Origin: a virus
Direction: 5' to 3' (one strand)
Length of the DNA: 61,933 nucleotides
IMG/VR virus record: IMGVR_UViG_3300007508_000433
Span: 1-61,933 of that record
In this document: positions 25,611 to 34,253 of the stretch, one piece after another
Numbering within the stretch: the first letter of the stretch is position 1
Layout: every line of letters begins with the position of its first letter
Notes under the pieces: model-generated
Seen by the model: only the letters and a program-made list of their open reading frames with translations
Database searches by the model: none
Told to the model about the DNA's origin: nothing
Program-made: the position numbers and the translations under genes

Positions 25611-26040
25611 TTTAGCTAATAGGATTGATGCTCAAGTAAAAGGGTTGTATCTTGATGATGGTGTTGTTGTGAAAGCAATTAAATACATTCGTAAAGAGAA
25701 CAAGGTCATTTTCAGGCGGATGGACACAGGCGAGGAGTATTTTGACGAATATAAAGGGTCAGCTTTATTCCGTAAGCGTGTGTTTACTATTAGCGAGGTT
25801 GCTAGGATGGTCGGCAGGGCAGTAGGCACTATACGGGACTATGAACGTTCCGGCCTACTCCCTGCCGCCAGCCGTTTTCCGCATAAGAGCACTCAGTGCC
25901 GCTACTACACTCTTGGTGATGTGCGGGAGGTTGAGTCATTTTTTAATTCCCGCAGGGTTGGAAGGCCGTCGAAGAAGCCGCTATACTCCAGAAGGGAACT
26001 GAGAGAAAAAATTCGCAATGCGAAGAAAGGGATATCATGA
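25594..26040 (+). CDS. MerR-like HTH DNA-binding protein
   Basis: 148 aa from GTG 25594, overlapping the previous gene by 17 bases. A small N-terminal domain (about 1-60) is followed by a winged helix-turn-helix of MerR type: 'FTISEVARMVGRAVGTIRDYERSGLLP', then 'RYYTLGDVREVESFF'. The tail is basic ('GRPSKKPLYSRRELREKIRN'). Probably a transcription regulator or a DNA-organising factor of the replication module. Confidence 0.75.
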   Translation: MNELDSLANRIDAQVKGLYLDDGVVVKAIKYIRKENKVIFRRMDTGEEYFDEYKGSALFRKRVFTISEVARMVGRAVGTIRDYERSGLLPAASRFPHKSTQCRYYTLGDVREVESFFNSRRVGRPSKKPLYSRRELREKIRNAKKGIS

Positions 26041-26237
26041 AGATTGACGATGGTAATCATGTTTGGGTGTCTATTGGTGTAACTAAGAATCTGGGCAACT
26101 ATGAGTCGATGCGTTTGGATGCTGGCGCTAAGTTGTCAGGCGATCCTAGCGACGATAAGCTGTGGGACAGGTTGTGGGACACTGTAGATAGTCAGATTGA
26201 AGCCAAGTTGGCTGAGATTGATAAGGGAAGTGGATAG
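26037..26237 (+). CDS. 66-aa hypothetical protein
   Basis: ATG overlaps the previous stop. 'HVWVSIGVTKNLGNYESMRLDAG' with an acidic C-terminus. Small phage proteins with this opening occur near replication genes; role unknown. Confidence 0.65.
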   Translation: MKIDDGNHVWVSIGVTKNLGNYESMRLDAGAKLSGDPSDDKLWDRLWDTVDSQIEAKLAEIDKGSG

Positions 26238-26526
26238 CCATGATTGGTCGCAAGGTGCGTTGTGCTTTAGCGATGAGCGTGGGCACTATTGGACTAGTTA
26301 TGATTACGATGAGACGAAATATGCGAAGACTATTTGCAATGATTGTAAGGTGAAGTTGCCATGTTTAATTGCTGCTACGAGCGATCCCTTTTTTGTCGGC
26401 GTGAGTGCAGGTCTGTCAAAGTACGATATGCTTATGGCTTCATGGAGGAGGATTGAGGATGTCTCAGAGTCAAACTGGAGCGGACCTGATTCTATTATTG
26501 AAAAAGCTCTCCAGCGAGGAGAGTAA
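26230..26526 (+). CDS. WhiB-like iron-sulfur regulator, divergent
   Basis: 98 aa from GTG 26230 (TTG 26218 or 26197 are alternatives). The four cluster cysteines are seen: Cys in 'GALCFSD', then 'TICNDCKVKLPCLIAA', giving C..CxxCx5C. The GxWGG turn that contacts sigma factor in WhiB proteins is degenerate ('VGVSAGLSKYD'). Phage WhiB proteins in mycobacteriophages alter host transcription; the missing turn suggests altered binding. Confidence 0.75.
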   Translation: MDSHDWSQGALCFSDERGHYWTSYDYDETKYAKTICNDCKVKLPCLIAATSDPFFVGVSAGLSKYDMLMASWRRIEDVSESNWSGPDSIIEKALQRGE

Positions 26527-26773
26527 ATTCTTTCTTCCTGATATTGGAAGAGAGGAGGCTGTAGCAAATAGCCTTATTGATGCCTACGGGTATGAGGATG
26601 TTGCTACTACTGCTGAGGCGTATGTTAAGAAGGCGTCTAGTCCTATCATGGTTTTTAGCTTTGCTATGGATGCTCCTTCTATTATTGGTAAGGCTGTGGC
26701 TGAACGTAAGTCTAGGGAAAGGTTCTTGGAGATCGTGGAGCAAACACGCGAGAGAATGGACAAGCGCAAGTGA
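26459..26773 (+). CDS. Hypothetical protein ahead of helicase, possible loader
   Basis: 104 aa from ATG 26459 (gaggaggattgagg upstream), overlapping the WhiB-like gene by 68 bases. Almost all helical ('ADLILLLKKLSSEESKFFLP', 'EAVANSLIDAYGYEDVATTA', 'RERFLEIVEQTRERMDKRK'). It overlaps the start of the DnaB-type helicase gene by 4 bases. A helicase-loader role is plausible from position but no AAA motif is present. Confidence 0.6.
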   Translation: MSQSQTGADLILLLKKLSSEESKFFLPDIGREEAVANSLIDAYGYEDVATTAEAYVKKASSPIMVFSFAMDAPSIIGKAVAERKSRERFLEIVEQTRERMDKRK

Positions 26774-27987
26774 ATTATGAGGTTAAACTGCTTAACGCCG
26801 TACTTGAATCGGGCGACTATATTGAGTGTCAGAACGAGGGGGTTGGTAATGTCTTCATCAACTATCAGGATGTCTGGACATTTATAACGAGTCATTATGA
26901 GCAGCATAAGAAGATTCCCGCCAAGCAGGAAGTAAAGTCTCACTTTCCTGACTTTGAGTATCTTACTACTACTGAGCCTTTGAGGTATTATATCGATAAT
27001 GCCCGTCAGGAGTCGATGTCTGCAAACACTCGTTCTCTTATAGCTAGCACGCATGAGTTGTTGAAGACTGGTGGCCCTAAGACTGCTCTTAACTATTTGT
27101 TGTCTAATGCTAACAAATTGGTTAAAGAGGCGACTAGTCTTAAGGATACTGACCTTGTTGGTGAGTGGAGGGACAGGGCTAAGGACCTTGCTGATCGTGT
27201 GAAGTATGGGGATAAGGAGACTCTTGGTATCCCTACCAATATTAGCGTTATCGACTCTGAGTTTGGTGGGTGGATGCCGGGTGACTTTGTTGTATTGTTA
27301 GGCTGGACTGGCGTGGGGAAGAGCTTCATAACTAGGTTGTTTGCTGTTAATGCTTGGCTTGCTGGCTATAGACCTATGATTATCTCTTTGGAGATGAACA
27401 AGCAACAAGAGGCTCAACGTATTGATACAATATTGAACAATGGTAGAGGTTTTTTTACACACTCTGACCTTGTGCGCCCTAACGATGAGGTTGTTGACTC
27501 ATATAAGAAGTGGGCTGAGGATACGTTTGAAGATATGCATCCGTTTTATCTGATTACGTCGGAGGGTTTGGACGTATGCGATCAGAACTTGGTTCAGGCT
27601 AAGATAGATCAGTATAACCCGGATTTGGTTATTCTTGATTATCATGGATTGTTCGATGACGCAAGTGGGGCCAAGTCTGAAACTGAGAAGGCTAAGAATC
27701 TTTCTAAGGCTTTTAAGCGTATGGCTGTGAAGAACAATGTTGCCATCATTGATGTCGCTGCTGTAACAATGCAGGATGGACATTCTGAACGCCCTCCAGA
27801 GTTGGAGGAGGTGGCATGGAGCAAGCAGTTGGCTTATGATGCCGATCTGGTCCTATCTCTTCATAGAGAGGTTGATTCAAACATTTTTCAGGTGGTTAGC
27901 AGGAAGGTCCGCAGGTGCGCCCAGTTTGGGTTCTATCTAAATTGGGATTTGGATACTGGTGAGTGGCGGGAGGAATGGGGTGTCTGA
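26770..27987 (+). CDS. Replicative DNA helicase, DnaB-type
   Basis: 405 aa from GTG 26770. N-terminal helical domain, then a RecA-like core: Walker A GWTGVGKS at 178-185, 'PMIISLEMNKQQEAQRID', Walker B 'PDLVILDYHGLFDD', and 'EEVAWSKQLAYDADLVLSL'. Shorter than bacterial DnaB because the N-terminal domain is reduced. It should unwind DNA at the phage fork together with the primase at 28155. Confidence 0.88.
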   Translation: MNYEVKLLNAVLESGDYIECQNEGVGNVFINYQDVWTFITSHYEQHKKIPAKQEVKSHFPDFEYLTTTEPLRYYIDNARQESMSANTRSLIASTHELLKTGGPKTALNYLLSNANKLVKEATSLKDTDLVGEWRDRAKDLADRVKYGDKETLGIPTNISVIDSEFGGWMPGDFVVLLGWTGVGKSFITRLFAVNAWLAGYRPMIISLEMNKQQEAQRIDTILNNGRGFFTHSDLVRPNDEVVDSYKKWAEDTFEDMHPFYLITSEGLDVCDQNLVQAKIDQYNPDLVILDYHGLFDDASGAKSETEKAKNLSKAFKRMAVKNNVAIIDVAAVTMQDGHSERPPELEEVAWSKQLAYDADLVLSLHREVDSNIFQVVSRKVRRCAQFGFYLNWDLDTGEWREEWGV

Positions 27988-28174
27988 TGTGATTAGAGAG
28001 TACGACGGTAGAGCCAAGGATGTTGAGACGATACTCAGGTTAAAGACTTGGGTGTCTGACTATATTATTGAGGAGCTTAGTCAAGAGGGCTTGACAGTTT
28101 CTGATTGCAAGTTTGAATGGTACTACGATCCCGAAAGCGAGATGTTTGATTACCGTGTCTTCGCAATCGCTTGA
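27980..28174 (+). CDS. 64-aa hypothetical protein
   Basis: GTG 27980 with cgggaggaat upstream. 'VIREYDGRAKDVETILRLKT' and 'DCKFEWYYDPESEMFDYRVF'. Overlaps both helicase and primase genes. No family recognised. Confidence 0.6.
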   Translation: MSDVIREYDGRAKDVETILRLKTWVSDYIIEELSQEGLTVSDCKFEWYYDPESEMFDYRVFAIA

Positions 28175-29072
28175 GGCTTCTATACGTGATATACTACATA
28201 GAGGCGCTGTTTCGATAGTTAATGAGGTTGGTGATGAGCTTGTAACTTATTGCCCGTTTCATAGCAATATGAATACTCCGTCATTTTCTATCAATAGGCA
28301 CACTGGGTTGTGGCAATGTTTTAACCCTGATTGCGAGAAGCGGGGAGGCGTAAGGCTCCTCCAGAAACTGCTCCTGAATGAAGATTCACGTATTGATACT
28401 TCATCAATGAGTGAAGACTATCTTGATAAGCTGTTGAAGGGGTTAGATGAGAATGACGATGTAGATGATTTGGAGCGCCTACTTCAACAATGCTCGATAG
28501 ATTACACATCTGACGATGTGGAGTTTCTTAGCCCAATGGTTGATCGAGGCTTTGAACTAGATACTCTGAAAGATTTTGAGGTAGGGTTTTCCAGAGTGAA
28601 GAGGAGAGTTGTTATTCCAGTCAGGGATCAGTTCTTTAACCTGATTGGCCTCATTGGCAGGGGGACTCTCTCTGAACAGCTTCCAAAGTATCTTTATAGC
28701 TCAGGTTTTCCGAGGCGTAAGACCCTGTTTAACCTGAACAAAGCTAAGACACATGAGGAGGTTATCATTGTAGAGGGGAGTCTGGATGCGATGAAAGTCC
28801 ATCAGGCAGGCTTCCCGAATGTCGTGGCTACACTTGGTGCTGTCATCACAGAGGAACAGATACAACTGCTCAATAAGCATTTTGATCAAATTGTGATAAT
28901 TCCTGACGTTGATGCCGCCGGTTTCGCCATGAGGGATGCTATAATAGCATCTACCCGCCGAAAGGAGGTTTTCGTGGCCGAATGCCCCGATGGACTCAAG
29001 GATGCGGGGGATATGAATACTTATCAAATAATCAAGATGATTGCCGATAAGAAAACAACTTTATTTAACTAG
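28155..29072 (+). CDS. DNA primase, DnaG-type
   Basis: About 305 aa; GTG 28155 chosen (TTG 28146 possible; the ribosome site is weak in either case). A CHC2 zinc finger is clear: 'YCPFHSNMNTPSFSINRHTG' then 'LWQCFNPDC'. A TOPRIM fold follows: 'EVIIVEGSLDAMKVHQAG', 'VVATLGAVITEEQIQLL', 'IVIIPDVDAAGFAMRDA' with the E and DxD metal ligands. C-terminal helicase-binding domain is short. Makes primers for the DnaE-type polymerase. Confidence 0.88.
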   Translation: MSSQSLEASIRDILHRGAVSIVNEVGDELVTYCPFHSNMNTPSFSINRHTGLWQCFNPDCEKRGGVRLLQKLLLNEDSRIDTSSMSEDYLDKLLKGLDENDDVDDLERLLQQCSIDYTSDDVEFLSPMVDRGFELDTLKDFEVGFSRVKRRVVIPVRDQFFNLIGLIGRGTLSEQLPKYLYSSGFPRRKTLFNLNKAKTHEEVIIVEGSLDAMKVHQAGFPNVVATLGAVITEEQIQLLNKHFDQIVIIPDVDAAGFAMRDAIIASTRRKEVFVAECPDGLKDAGDMNTYQIIKMIADKKTTLFN

Positions 29073-29081
29073 GAGAAAAAT

Positions 29082-29735
29082 ATGAAAAGCTTTAGCACAC
29101 TTGCAGATATGAAGAAAACAGTAGGAGATGAAGCCGCCAAGTCCTCTGGAGGGGGCGGTAAGAGGTTCCTCTTTTTGAGGGACGGAGACAGCTTTAAGAT
29201 CAGGTTCCGTCAGGAGCTTGCTGAGGATGGCGCTAATTTTGACGATGAACGCGGTACGGCGCTGGTTGTGCCAGTTGTTACATCGCCAATCAATTGGAAG
29301 TATAAGGCCATGTGTACCGCTGGCTTGGAGGAGACCAACTATAAGTGTTGGGCTCAAGAGCAGTCAATTGTGGATCCTAAGTGGAATCCACGACAGAATA
29401 TGCTCATCAATGTTGCGGTTGAGATTGAGCCGGGAAAGTGGGAGCCTCGTATTATTGAGACTACTCTCACCAATCCCCGCCATGTTGGTCAGACAATCAT
29501 TGAGTATGCTCAGACATACGGCACTATTACTGACCGGTATTACAAGTATAGCCGTACTGGTAGTGGCCCGCAGGACACGGCATATAATTTGATCCCTCTT
29601 GAGAGTGGTGATGAGACTGATGAGGTGGCCGCTATGCCCCTTCATGAGTTGGACAGGGTTTACAAGGTGATTCCCTACGATCAGCAGGAGTCGTTTTATT
29701 CGACTGGCGAGACTGCTGGAAGCGGTGCTTGGTAG
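29082..29735 (+). CDS. Putative single-stranded DNA-binding protein
   Basis: 217 aa, strong Shine-Dalgarno (taggagaaa). 'GGGGKRFLFLRDGDSFKIRF' then a mid-region with conserved C and W ('YKAMCTAGLEETNYKCWAQE'), 'NMLINVAVEIEPGKWEPRII' and an acidic stretch (ESGDETDEVAAMPL). Position between primase and polymerase and this layout fit the gp32/actinophage SSB-like group, but no classical OB signature is certain. Confidence 0.5.
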   Translation: MKSFSTLADMKKTVGDEAAKSSGGGGKRFLFLRDGDSFKIRFRQELAEDGANFDDERGTALVVPVVTSPINWKYKAMCTAGLEETNYKCWAQEQSIVDPKWNPRQNMLINVAVEIEPGKWEPRIIETTLTNPRHVGQTIIEYAQTYGTITDRYYKYSRTGSGPQDTAYNLIPLESGDETDEVAAMPLHELDRVYKVIPYDQQESFYSTGETAGSGAW

Positions 29736-29750
29736 AAGGTAGTGGACACG

Positions 29751-29770
29751 GGGGGGGCTTCGGCCCTCCC
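29751..29770 (+). terminator. UUCG-tetraloop hairpin after the SSB-like gene
   Basis: Stem of 8 pairs (29751-29758 with 29763-29770, one G-T) closed by the extra-stable c(TTCG)g loop. No T-run follows, so it may be a 3' end stabiliser or pause/attenuator rather than a full terminator. Confidence 0.65.
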
Positions 29771-29793
29771 TATTCCGCTGGGAAGGAGACATC

Positions 29794-30384
29794 GTGCTTC
29801 TGTGTTTGGACATTGATGGTGTTGTTGCAGACATCACTTATGAGTTGGACTTTATTGCTTTGCGTGACGGCCACGATCAGTACGACTTTAGTAAGTCGTT
29901 TGACAGTAAGCATTGGCGTGATGTCGAGTGGGTGTACGATGCGATGCAGGACGAAGTGTTTTGGCGCAATCTGAGACCTTATGAGGATGCTTGGCATTTT
30001 GTTAATGAGCATTTCATGTCTGGTGTTGATGTTGTGTTTGTAACTAGTCGCAACCCTAAATGGCGTGAGGTCACAGAGAAGTGGTTGGACGAGTGGGACA
30101 TTGCGTATCATGAAGTCTTGTTTACAGATGCTGGCAGAAAGTCTGAGTTGATGAAGACGCTTCAGGGCGAGGTTCCTTGGGGCGAGGCAGCGCTGCTGAT
30201 TGAAGACAATCCTTTAGAGGTGGAGGCTGTTAATGACGCCAATATGCTCGGTGTGTTGATGAATCGTGACTATAATGTAGATTTTGAATTAAGCGATCCT
30301 TGGTGGTCCAGCGATCATGACGATATTCGTGTAGACTCTTTTGGTGATGTTGAGAAGCTGATAGATAAACTAGGTTTGGAGTAG
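29794..30384 (+). CDS. HAD-superfamily 5'-nucleotidase-like protein
   Basis: 196 aa from GTG 29794 (ggaaggaga upstream). HAD motif I is 'LCLDIDGVVAD', motif II Thr/Ser in 'VVFVTSRN', motif IV acidic pair in 'ALLIEDNP', with Lys 'GRKSELMK'. Similar to NT5C-type deoxynucleotidases. Next to dCMP deaminase, a role in nucleotide pool remodelling is likely. Confidence 0.75.
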   Translation: MLLCLDIDGVVADITYELDFIALRDGHDQYDFSKSFDSKHWRDVEWVYDAMQDEVFWRNLRPYEDAWHFVNEHFMSGVDVVFVTSRNPKWREVTEKWLDEWDIAYHEVLFTDAGRKSELMKTLQGEVPWGEAALLIEDNPLEVEAVNDANMLGVLMNRDYNVDFELSDPWWSSDHDDIRVDSFGDVEKLIDKLGLE

Positions 30385-30387
30385 AGG

Positions 30388-30876
30388 GTGAGTATTAACG
30401 TGAGTGATAATGATAGGCCAGATTGGGATTCATACTTTTTTAGGATGGCTACGCTGGTTGCTACACGGGCAACATGTCCGTCTAGATCAGTTGGGTGCAT
30501 AATCGTAAACCCTGAGACTAACCATGTATTGGCTACGGGGTATAATGGAGCCCCGAGGGGGACTGGACATTGCGGTGAGAGTTGTTCTAACCGCAGGTCT
30601 GGCGACAGCTTTGAGAGATGCAGGGCTGTGCATGCTGAACTTAATGCGATTTTGCATGCAGCGAAGAGTGGCGTGAGTACGAATGGGTGTCGTATGTATT
30701 TAACTACTACGCCGTGTGTGTTCTGCTCTAGAACGATTATCAATGCCGGTGTCAAGGAAGTTTACGCCATGAGCAAGTATGCTCATGAAGATGCTATCGA
30801 GTTGTTGCAAGAGGGCGGGGTTGAGGTTAGAGTGATTTCACCCGTTGAGCTTACAGACCTTGTGCGCTTCTCATGA
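30388..30876 (+). CDS. dCMP deaminase
   Basis: 162 aa from GTG 30388. Zinc-deaminase motifs: 'AVHAELNAILHAA' (HAE) and 'TTPCVFCSRTI' (PCxxC). The N-terminus 'FFRMATLVATRATCPSRSVG' and 'ATGYNGAPRGTGHC' are typical of deoxycytidylate deaminase, giving dUMP for dTMP synthesis. A thymidylate synthase is not seen in the window. Confidence 0.9.
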   Translation: MSINVSDNDRPDWDSYFFRMATLVATRATCPSRSVGCIIVNPETNHVLATGYNGAPRGTGHCGESCSNRRSGDSFERCRAVHAELNAILHAAKSGVSTNGCRMYLTTTPCVFCSRTIINAGVKEVYAMSKYAHEDAIELLQEGGVEVRVISPVELTDLVRFS

Positions 30877-33800
30877 CAGATTTTGTTCATCTACATGTGC
30901 ATAGCGAATATTCTCTGCTGGACGGCATGTCTACTCCAGAGGAGATGGCAGCGGCGGCATCAACGCATGGTCAAACTTCTCTAGCTATTACGGATCATGG
31001 CAGCATGGCGGGGGTCCTTAAGTTTCAGGACGCTTGTTCTAAGCAGAACATAAAGCCTATATTCGGGATCGAGGCTTACTTTACTCCTGACATGGCAGAC
31101 GATACTGTGGATGCCAAGACTGAGCGATTTCATCTTATCCTTCTTGCCAAAAATAATGAGGGGCTGTCGAATCTGTTCAGGTTGAACAATGAAGCGTGGA
31201 TGAATGGATTCTACTATAAGCCTCGCATGGACTTCCCAATGCTGGAGCAGATGGTTAATAATGACATTATAGCTCTATCGGGCTGCAGGGGTAGCTCTAT
31301 TGCTAAGGCTATTGAGTCTGGTGACTGGAGCAGGGCTGAGCGCCTGTCTGAGAAGTTTATTGACATCTTTGGCGATGACTTCTATTTCGAGATTCAGTCT
31401 TGGAACCCCCCGGAAATCAATAACGGTCTTATAATGCTTGCAGACTCTTACGAGAAAAAGATAGTTCCTACGCTGGATTGCCACTATCCAAGCCATGACG
31501 ATGCGGGCGTAGAAGAGGTTTTACTGTCGGTAGCTCAGTTCCCATCTATGAAGGCTGCCGATAAACGCTACGCTGTGGAGCATAGTGGATGTGCCCAGAA
31601 GCATGGCATGGATATAGTTAGCAAGATTAACACTATGTATCCAGATAGGAGGCTGCGCTTCGATGATATCCAGCCTTACATCATGGGTGCTTCTGAGGTT
31701 AGGGATTTGTTCCTTGACAAGGGTCTTGGCGACCATCTAGAAAACACTCTAGAAGTCGCTGACAAGTGTAATGCAGAGATGGTCAAGAAGCGTTACTTGC
31801 TGCCGAAGTATGATGACAAGTTTGACTCTGCATGGTATTTGCGTGAGATTGCCAATATGGCTATGTCTAGCAAGGGGCATGCGGATGACGCTGTGTACGT
31901 GGACCGGCTGGACGAGGAGATGGAGGCCATTAAGAAAACTGGATTTGCTGATTACTTCTTGGTTATTTGGGATCTTGTCAATTGGGCTAGGAATAATGAT
32001 ATAGGCGTAGGCCCTGGCCGTGGTTCTGTGGGCGGCTCTCTGCTGGCTTACTTGATGGACATAACTATTGTTGATCCCTTAAAGTACGATCTGTTGTTTG
32101 CTAGGTTTATCAATATAGATCGCAATGACTATCCTGATATTGATCTTGATTTTGAGGACAAGAGGAGGGGTGAGGTAAAAGAGTACCTGAAGGAGCGTTG
32201 GGGGGAGGAGAACGTGGCTTCAATCTCTGCGTTTGGTGTGTTTAAGGCCAAGTCTGCAGTCAAAGATGTGGCTAGAGTCTTTGGGGTGGAGTTCAGAGAG
32301 ATTAATGGCATCACACAGTTGTTTGATTCTTTAGATGATATGGGGCGTAACGCCAAGGTGCGTGAGTTTTGTGATAAGTATGTAGATGTCAAGCCTGTGG
32401 CTGAGAGGCTTGAGGGGCGTATTCGCACTGCTGGGATGCATGCAGCGGGTGTGGTGGTGTCTTCTAAGCCTTTGTGGGAGGTTTGCCCGGTGGAGTCACG
32501 CAAGGATCCCTCAGGTGACGGCAGGACAGTTGTGACGGCTTTTGACATGGATGATGCTGAGTCTGTTGGTCTTATTAAGATTGATATTCTTGGCTTGAAG
32601 ACCGTCTCTGTGGTTAAAGATTGTCTACGTCAGGTTGTGGAGCGTCGTGGTGTTGATGTTGAGTCTGAGTCTCTAGGGTTGGACGACCCTGCTGTGTTTG
32701 AGCAGTTTAATGCCGCTGAGACCACGGGGGTGTTTCAGGCCGATGCTGGTGCGTACCGTAGTCTGTTGGAGCGCATGCCTTGTGAGAGTTTCACGGATCT
32801 GGTTATCTCTAATGCCCTAGTGCGGCCCGGCGCTTTGCTGACTCAGGGGGATAAGTTCGTCAAGCGCCGTTCAGGGCAGCGCAGGGTGAAGTATCAGCAT
32901 CCCTTGCTGAAGCCCATCTTGGAGGAAACGTATGGTACTTTTATTTTTCAGGAGCAGTTAATGCACGCTGTGGTGGCTTTGGCGGGCTTTAGTTGGTCAG
33001 ATGCAGACAGGTTGCGCAAGATAATCGGTAAAAAGCGCGATGTACATGAGTTTGAGAAGTATCGTAGGCAGTTTGTCGATAACAATGTCATGGATGCAGA
33101 GGCTTCTGAAAAGATGTGGGATGATTTTGAAGTCTCTGCATTGTATATGTTTAATAAGTCTCATGCTGTGGCGTATTCGATGCTTTCATATCAGACTATG
33201 TGGTTGAAGATTCATTACCCTCTGGAGTTCTGTTGGGCGCTGCTGACTAATGAAAGCAGCAGAGAGAAGGTTACTGCCTATCTGCTTGAGGCGAAGCGTC
33301 TTGGTGTGGAAATTAAACCGCCAGATGTAAATCACTCTGATGAGTTCTTTTCTGTGGATTACGTTGGTGAGGGGTCGATCAGGTTTGGCCTCTCTAACAT
33401 TGATGGTGTTGGTCAAACGGCTATTAAGGAGATTATTCAGAAGCGTCCTTTTGCGTCTTATGATGAGCTTGTTGGAAGGTGCGCTAAGCGCTATTTGAAG
33501 AGCAATATCCTTGAGAGCCTGGACAAGGTTGGTTCTTTGGAGTCTTTGGGCCACGTGTCTGAGTATGACCATGATAAATACTACATGCCTTTGCTTGGAT
33601 TTCCGATTTCTCAAGAGATTCACGATGTCCATGAGGACTTGTTGGCACCGGCTTCTTATGTTCACGAGGATGAGACATCCATGTCTTTTGTTAAGGCAGT
33701 GGTGAGATCGGTGAAGCGATCTCCGACTTATATGAGGATTGAGTTTGAAGATCCCACTGGCTCCTTCACTGTGTTTAGCAATCTTGATACTGACCTTAAA

Positions 33801-34253
33801 AAGCGTGACTATGTGTATGCGCTGATTGGTGACCGCACGCTGCAATGTTTCAATGATGTAGAGGATGAGGGGGGCGAGGCTGTTAAGCTGATGCAGTTGA
33901 TAAGGTCTGAGCGTGATCATGATCATGCGTGGTTGTATGGCCATGGACTCGGCTCTATGGACGATTCTAAGGCTTTGGTGTACGTCGTCAATGTACGCCA
34001 GTTCAAGACCTCCAAGGGGAAGCAGATGGCGAGTGTGTATGTGTGGGACGGGATGCAATTTGCCAAGATCGTAATTTTCCCTCATATGTACGGGCGCTAC
34101 GCTCAAAAACTTGGTAGAATAGAGGGAACGTGGGTGGCTGTCAAGCCCACCCCGATATCTAACGATGATCCGGGATTTAAAGTTGACGGCACAGACGATA
34201 TTATTGATATTGATGATTTTTGTAGGAGGATGAAAATTAATGTTAGTAGTTGA
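30873..34253 (+). CDS. dnaE: DNA polymerase III alpha subunit (DnaE-type)
   Basis: 1126 aa, ATGA overlap with the deaminase. The N-terminal PHP domain is intact in look ('FVHLHVHSEYSLLDGMS', 'AITDHGSMAG'). The C-family polymerase core shows 'GVGPGRGSVGGSLLAYLM' and the catalytic 'YPDIDLDFEDKRR', later 'AGMHAAGVVVS', 'NKSHAVAYSMLSYQTMWLK'. Helix-hairpin region and a C-terminal OB domain ('RIEFEDPTGSFTVF') follow. Replicates the phage genome; some actinophages use DnaE rather than family A polymerases. Confidence 0.95.
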   Translation: MTDFVHLHVHSEYSLLDGMSTPEEMAAAASTHGQTSLAITDHGSMAGVLKFQDACSKQNIKPIFGIEAYFTPDMADDTVDAKTERFHLILLAKNNEGLSNLFRLNNEAWMNGFYYKPRMDFPMLEQMVNNDIIALSGCRGSSIAKAIESGDWSRAERLSEKFIDIFGDDFYFEIQSWNPPEINNGLIMLADSYEKKIVPTLDCHYPSHDDAGVEEVLLSVAQFPSMKAADKRYAVEHSGCAQKHGMDIVSKINTMYPDRRLRFDDIQPYIMGASEVRDLFLDKGLGDHLENTLEVADKCNAEMVKKRYLLPKYDDKFDSAWYLREIANMAMSSKGHADDAVYVDRLDEEMEAIKKTGFADYFLVIWDLVNWARNNDIGVGPGRGSVGGSLLAYLMDITIVDPLKYDLLFARFINIDRNDYPDIDLDFEDKRRGEVKEYLKERWGEENVASISAFGVFKAKSAVKDVARVFGVEFREINGITQLFDSLDDMGRNAKVREFCDKYVDVKPVAERLEGRIRTAGMHAAGVVVSSKPLWEVCPVESRKDPSGDGRTVVTAFDMDDAESVGLIKIDILGLKTVSVVKDCLRQVVERRGVDVESESLGLDDPAVFEQFNAAETTGVFQADAGAYRSLLERMPCESFTDLVISNALVRPGALLTQGDKFVKRRSGQRRVKYQHPLLKPILEETYGTFIFQEQLMHAVVALAGFSWSDADRLRKIIGKKRDVHEFEKYRRQFVDNNVMDAEASEKMWDDFEVSALYMFNKSHAVAYSMLSYQTMWLKIHYPLEFCWALLTNESSREKVTAYLLEAKRLGVEIKPPDVNHSDEFFSVDYVGEGSIRFGLSNIDGVGQTAIKEIIQKRPFASYDELVGRCAKRYLKSNILESLDKVGSLESLGHVSEYDHDKYYMPLLGFPISQEIHDVHEDLLAPASYVHEDETSMSFVKAVVRSVKRSPTYMRIEFEDPTGSFTVFSNLDTDLKKRDYVYALIGDRTLQCFNDVEDEGGEAVKLMQLIRSERDHDHAWLYGHGLGSMDDSKALVYVVNVRQFKTSKGKQMASVYVWDGMQFAKIVIFPHMYGRYAQKLGRIEGTWVAVKPTPISNDDPGFKVDGTDDIIDIDDFCRRMKINVSS

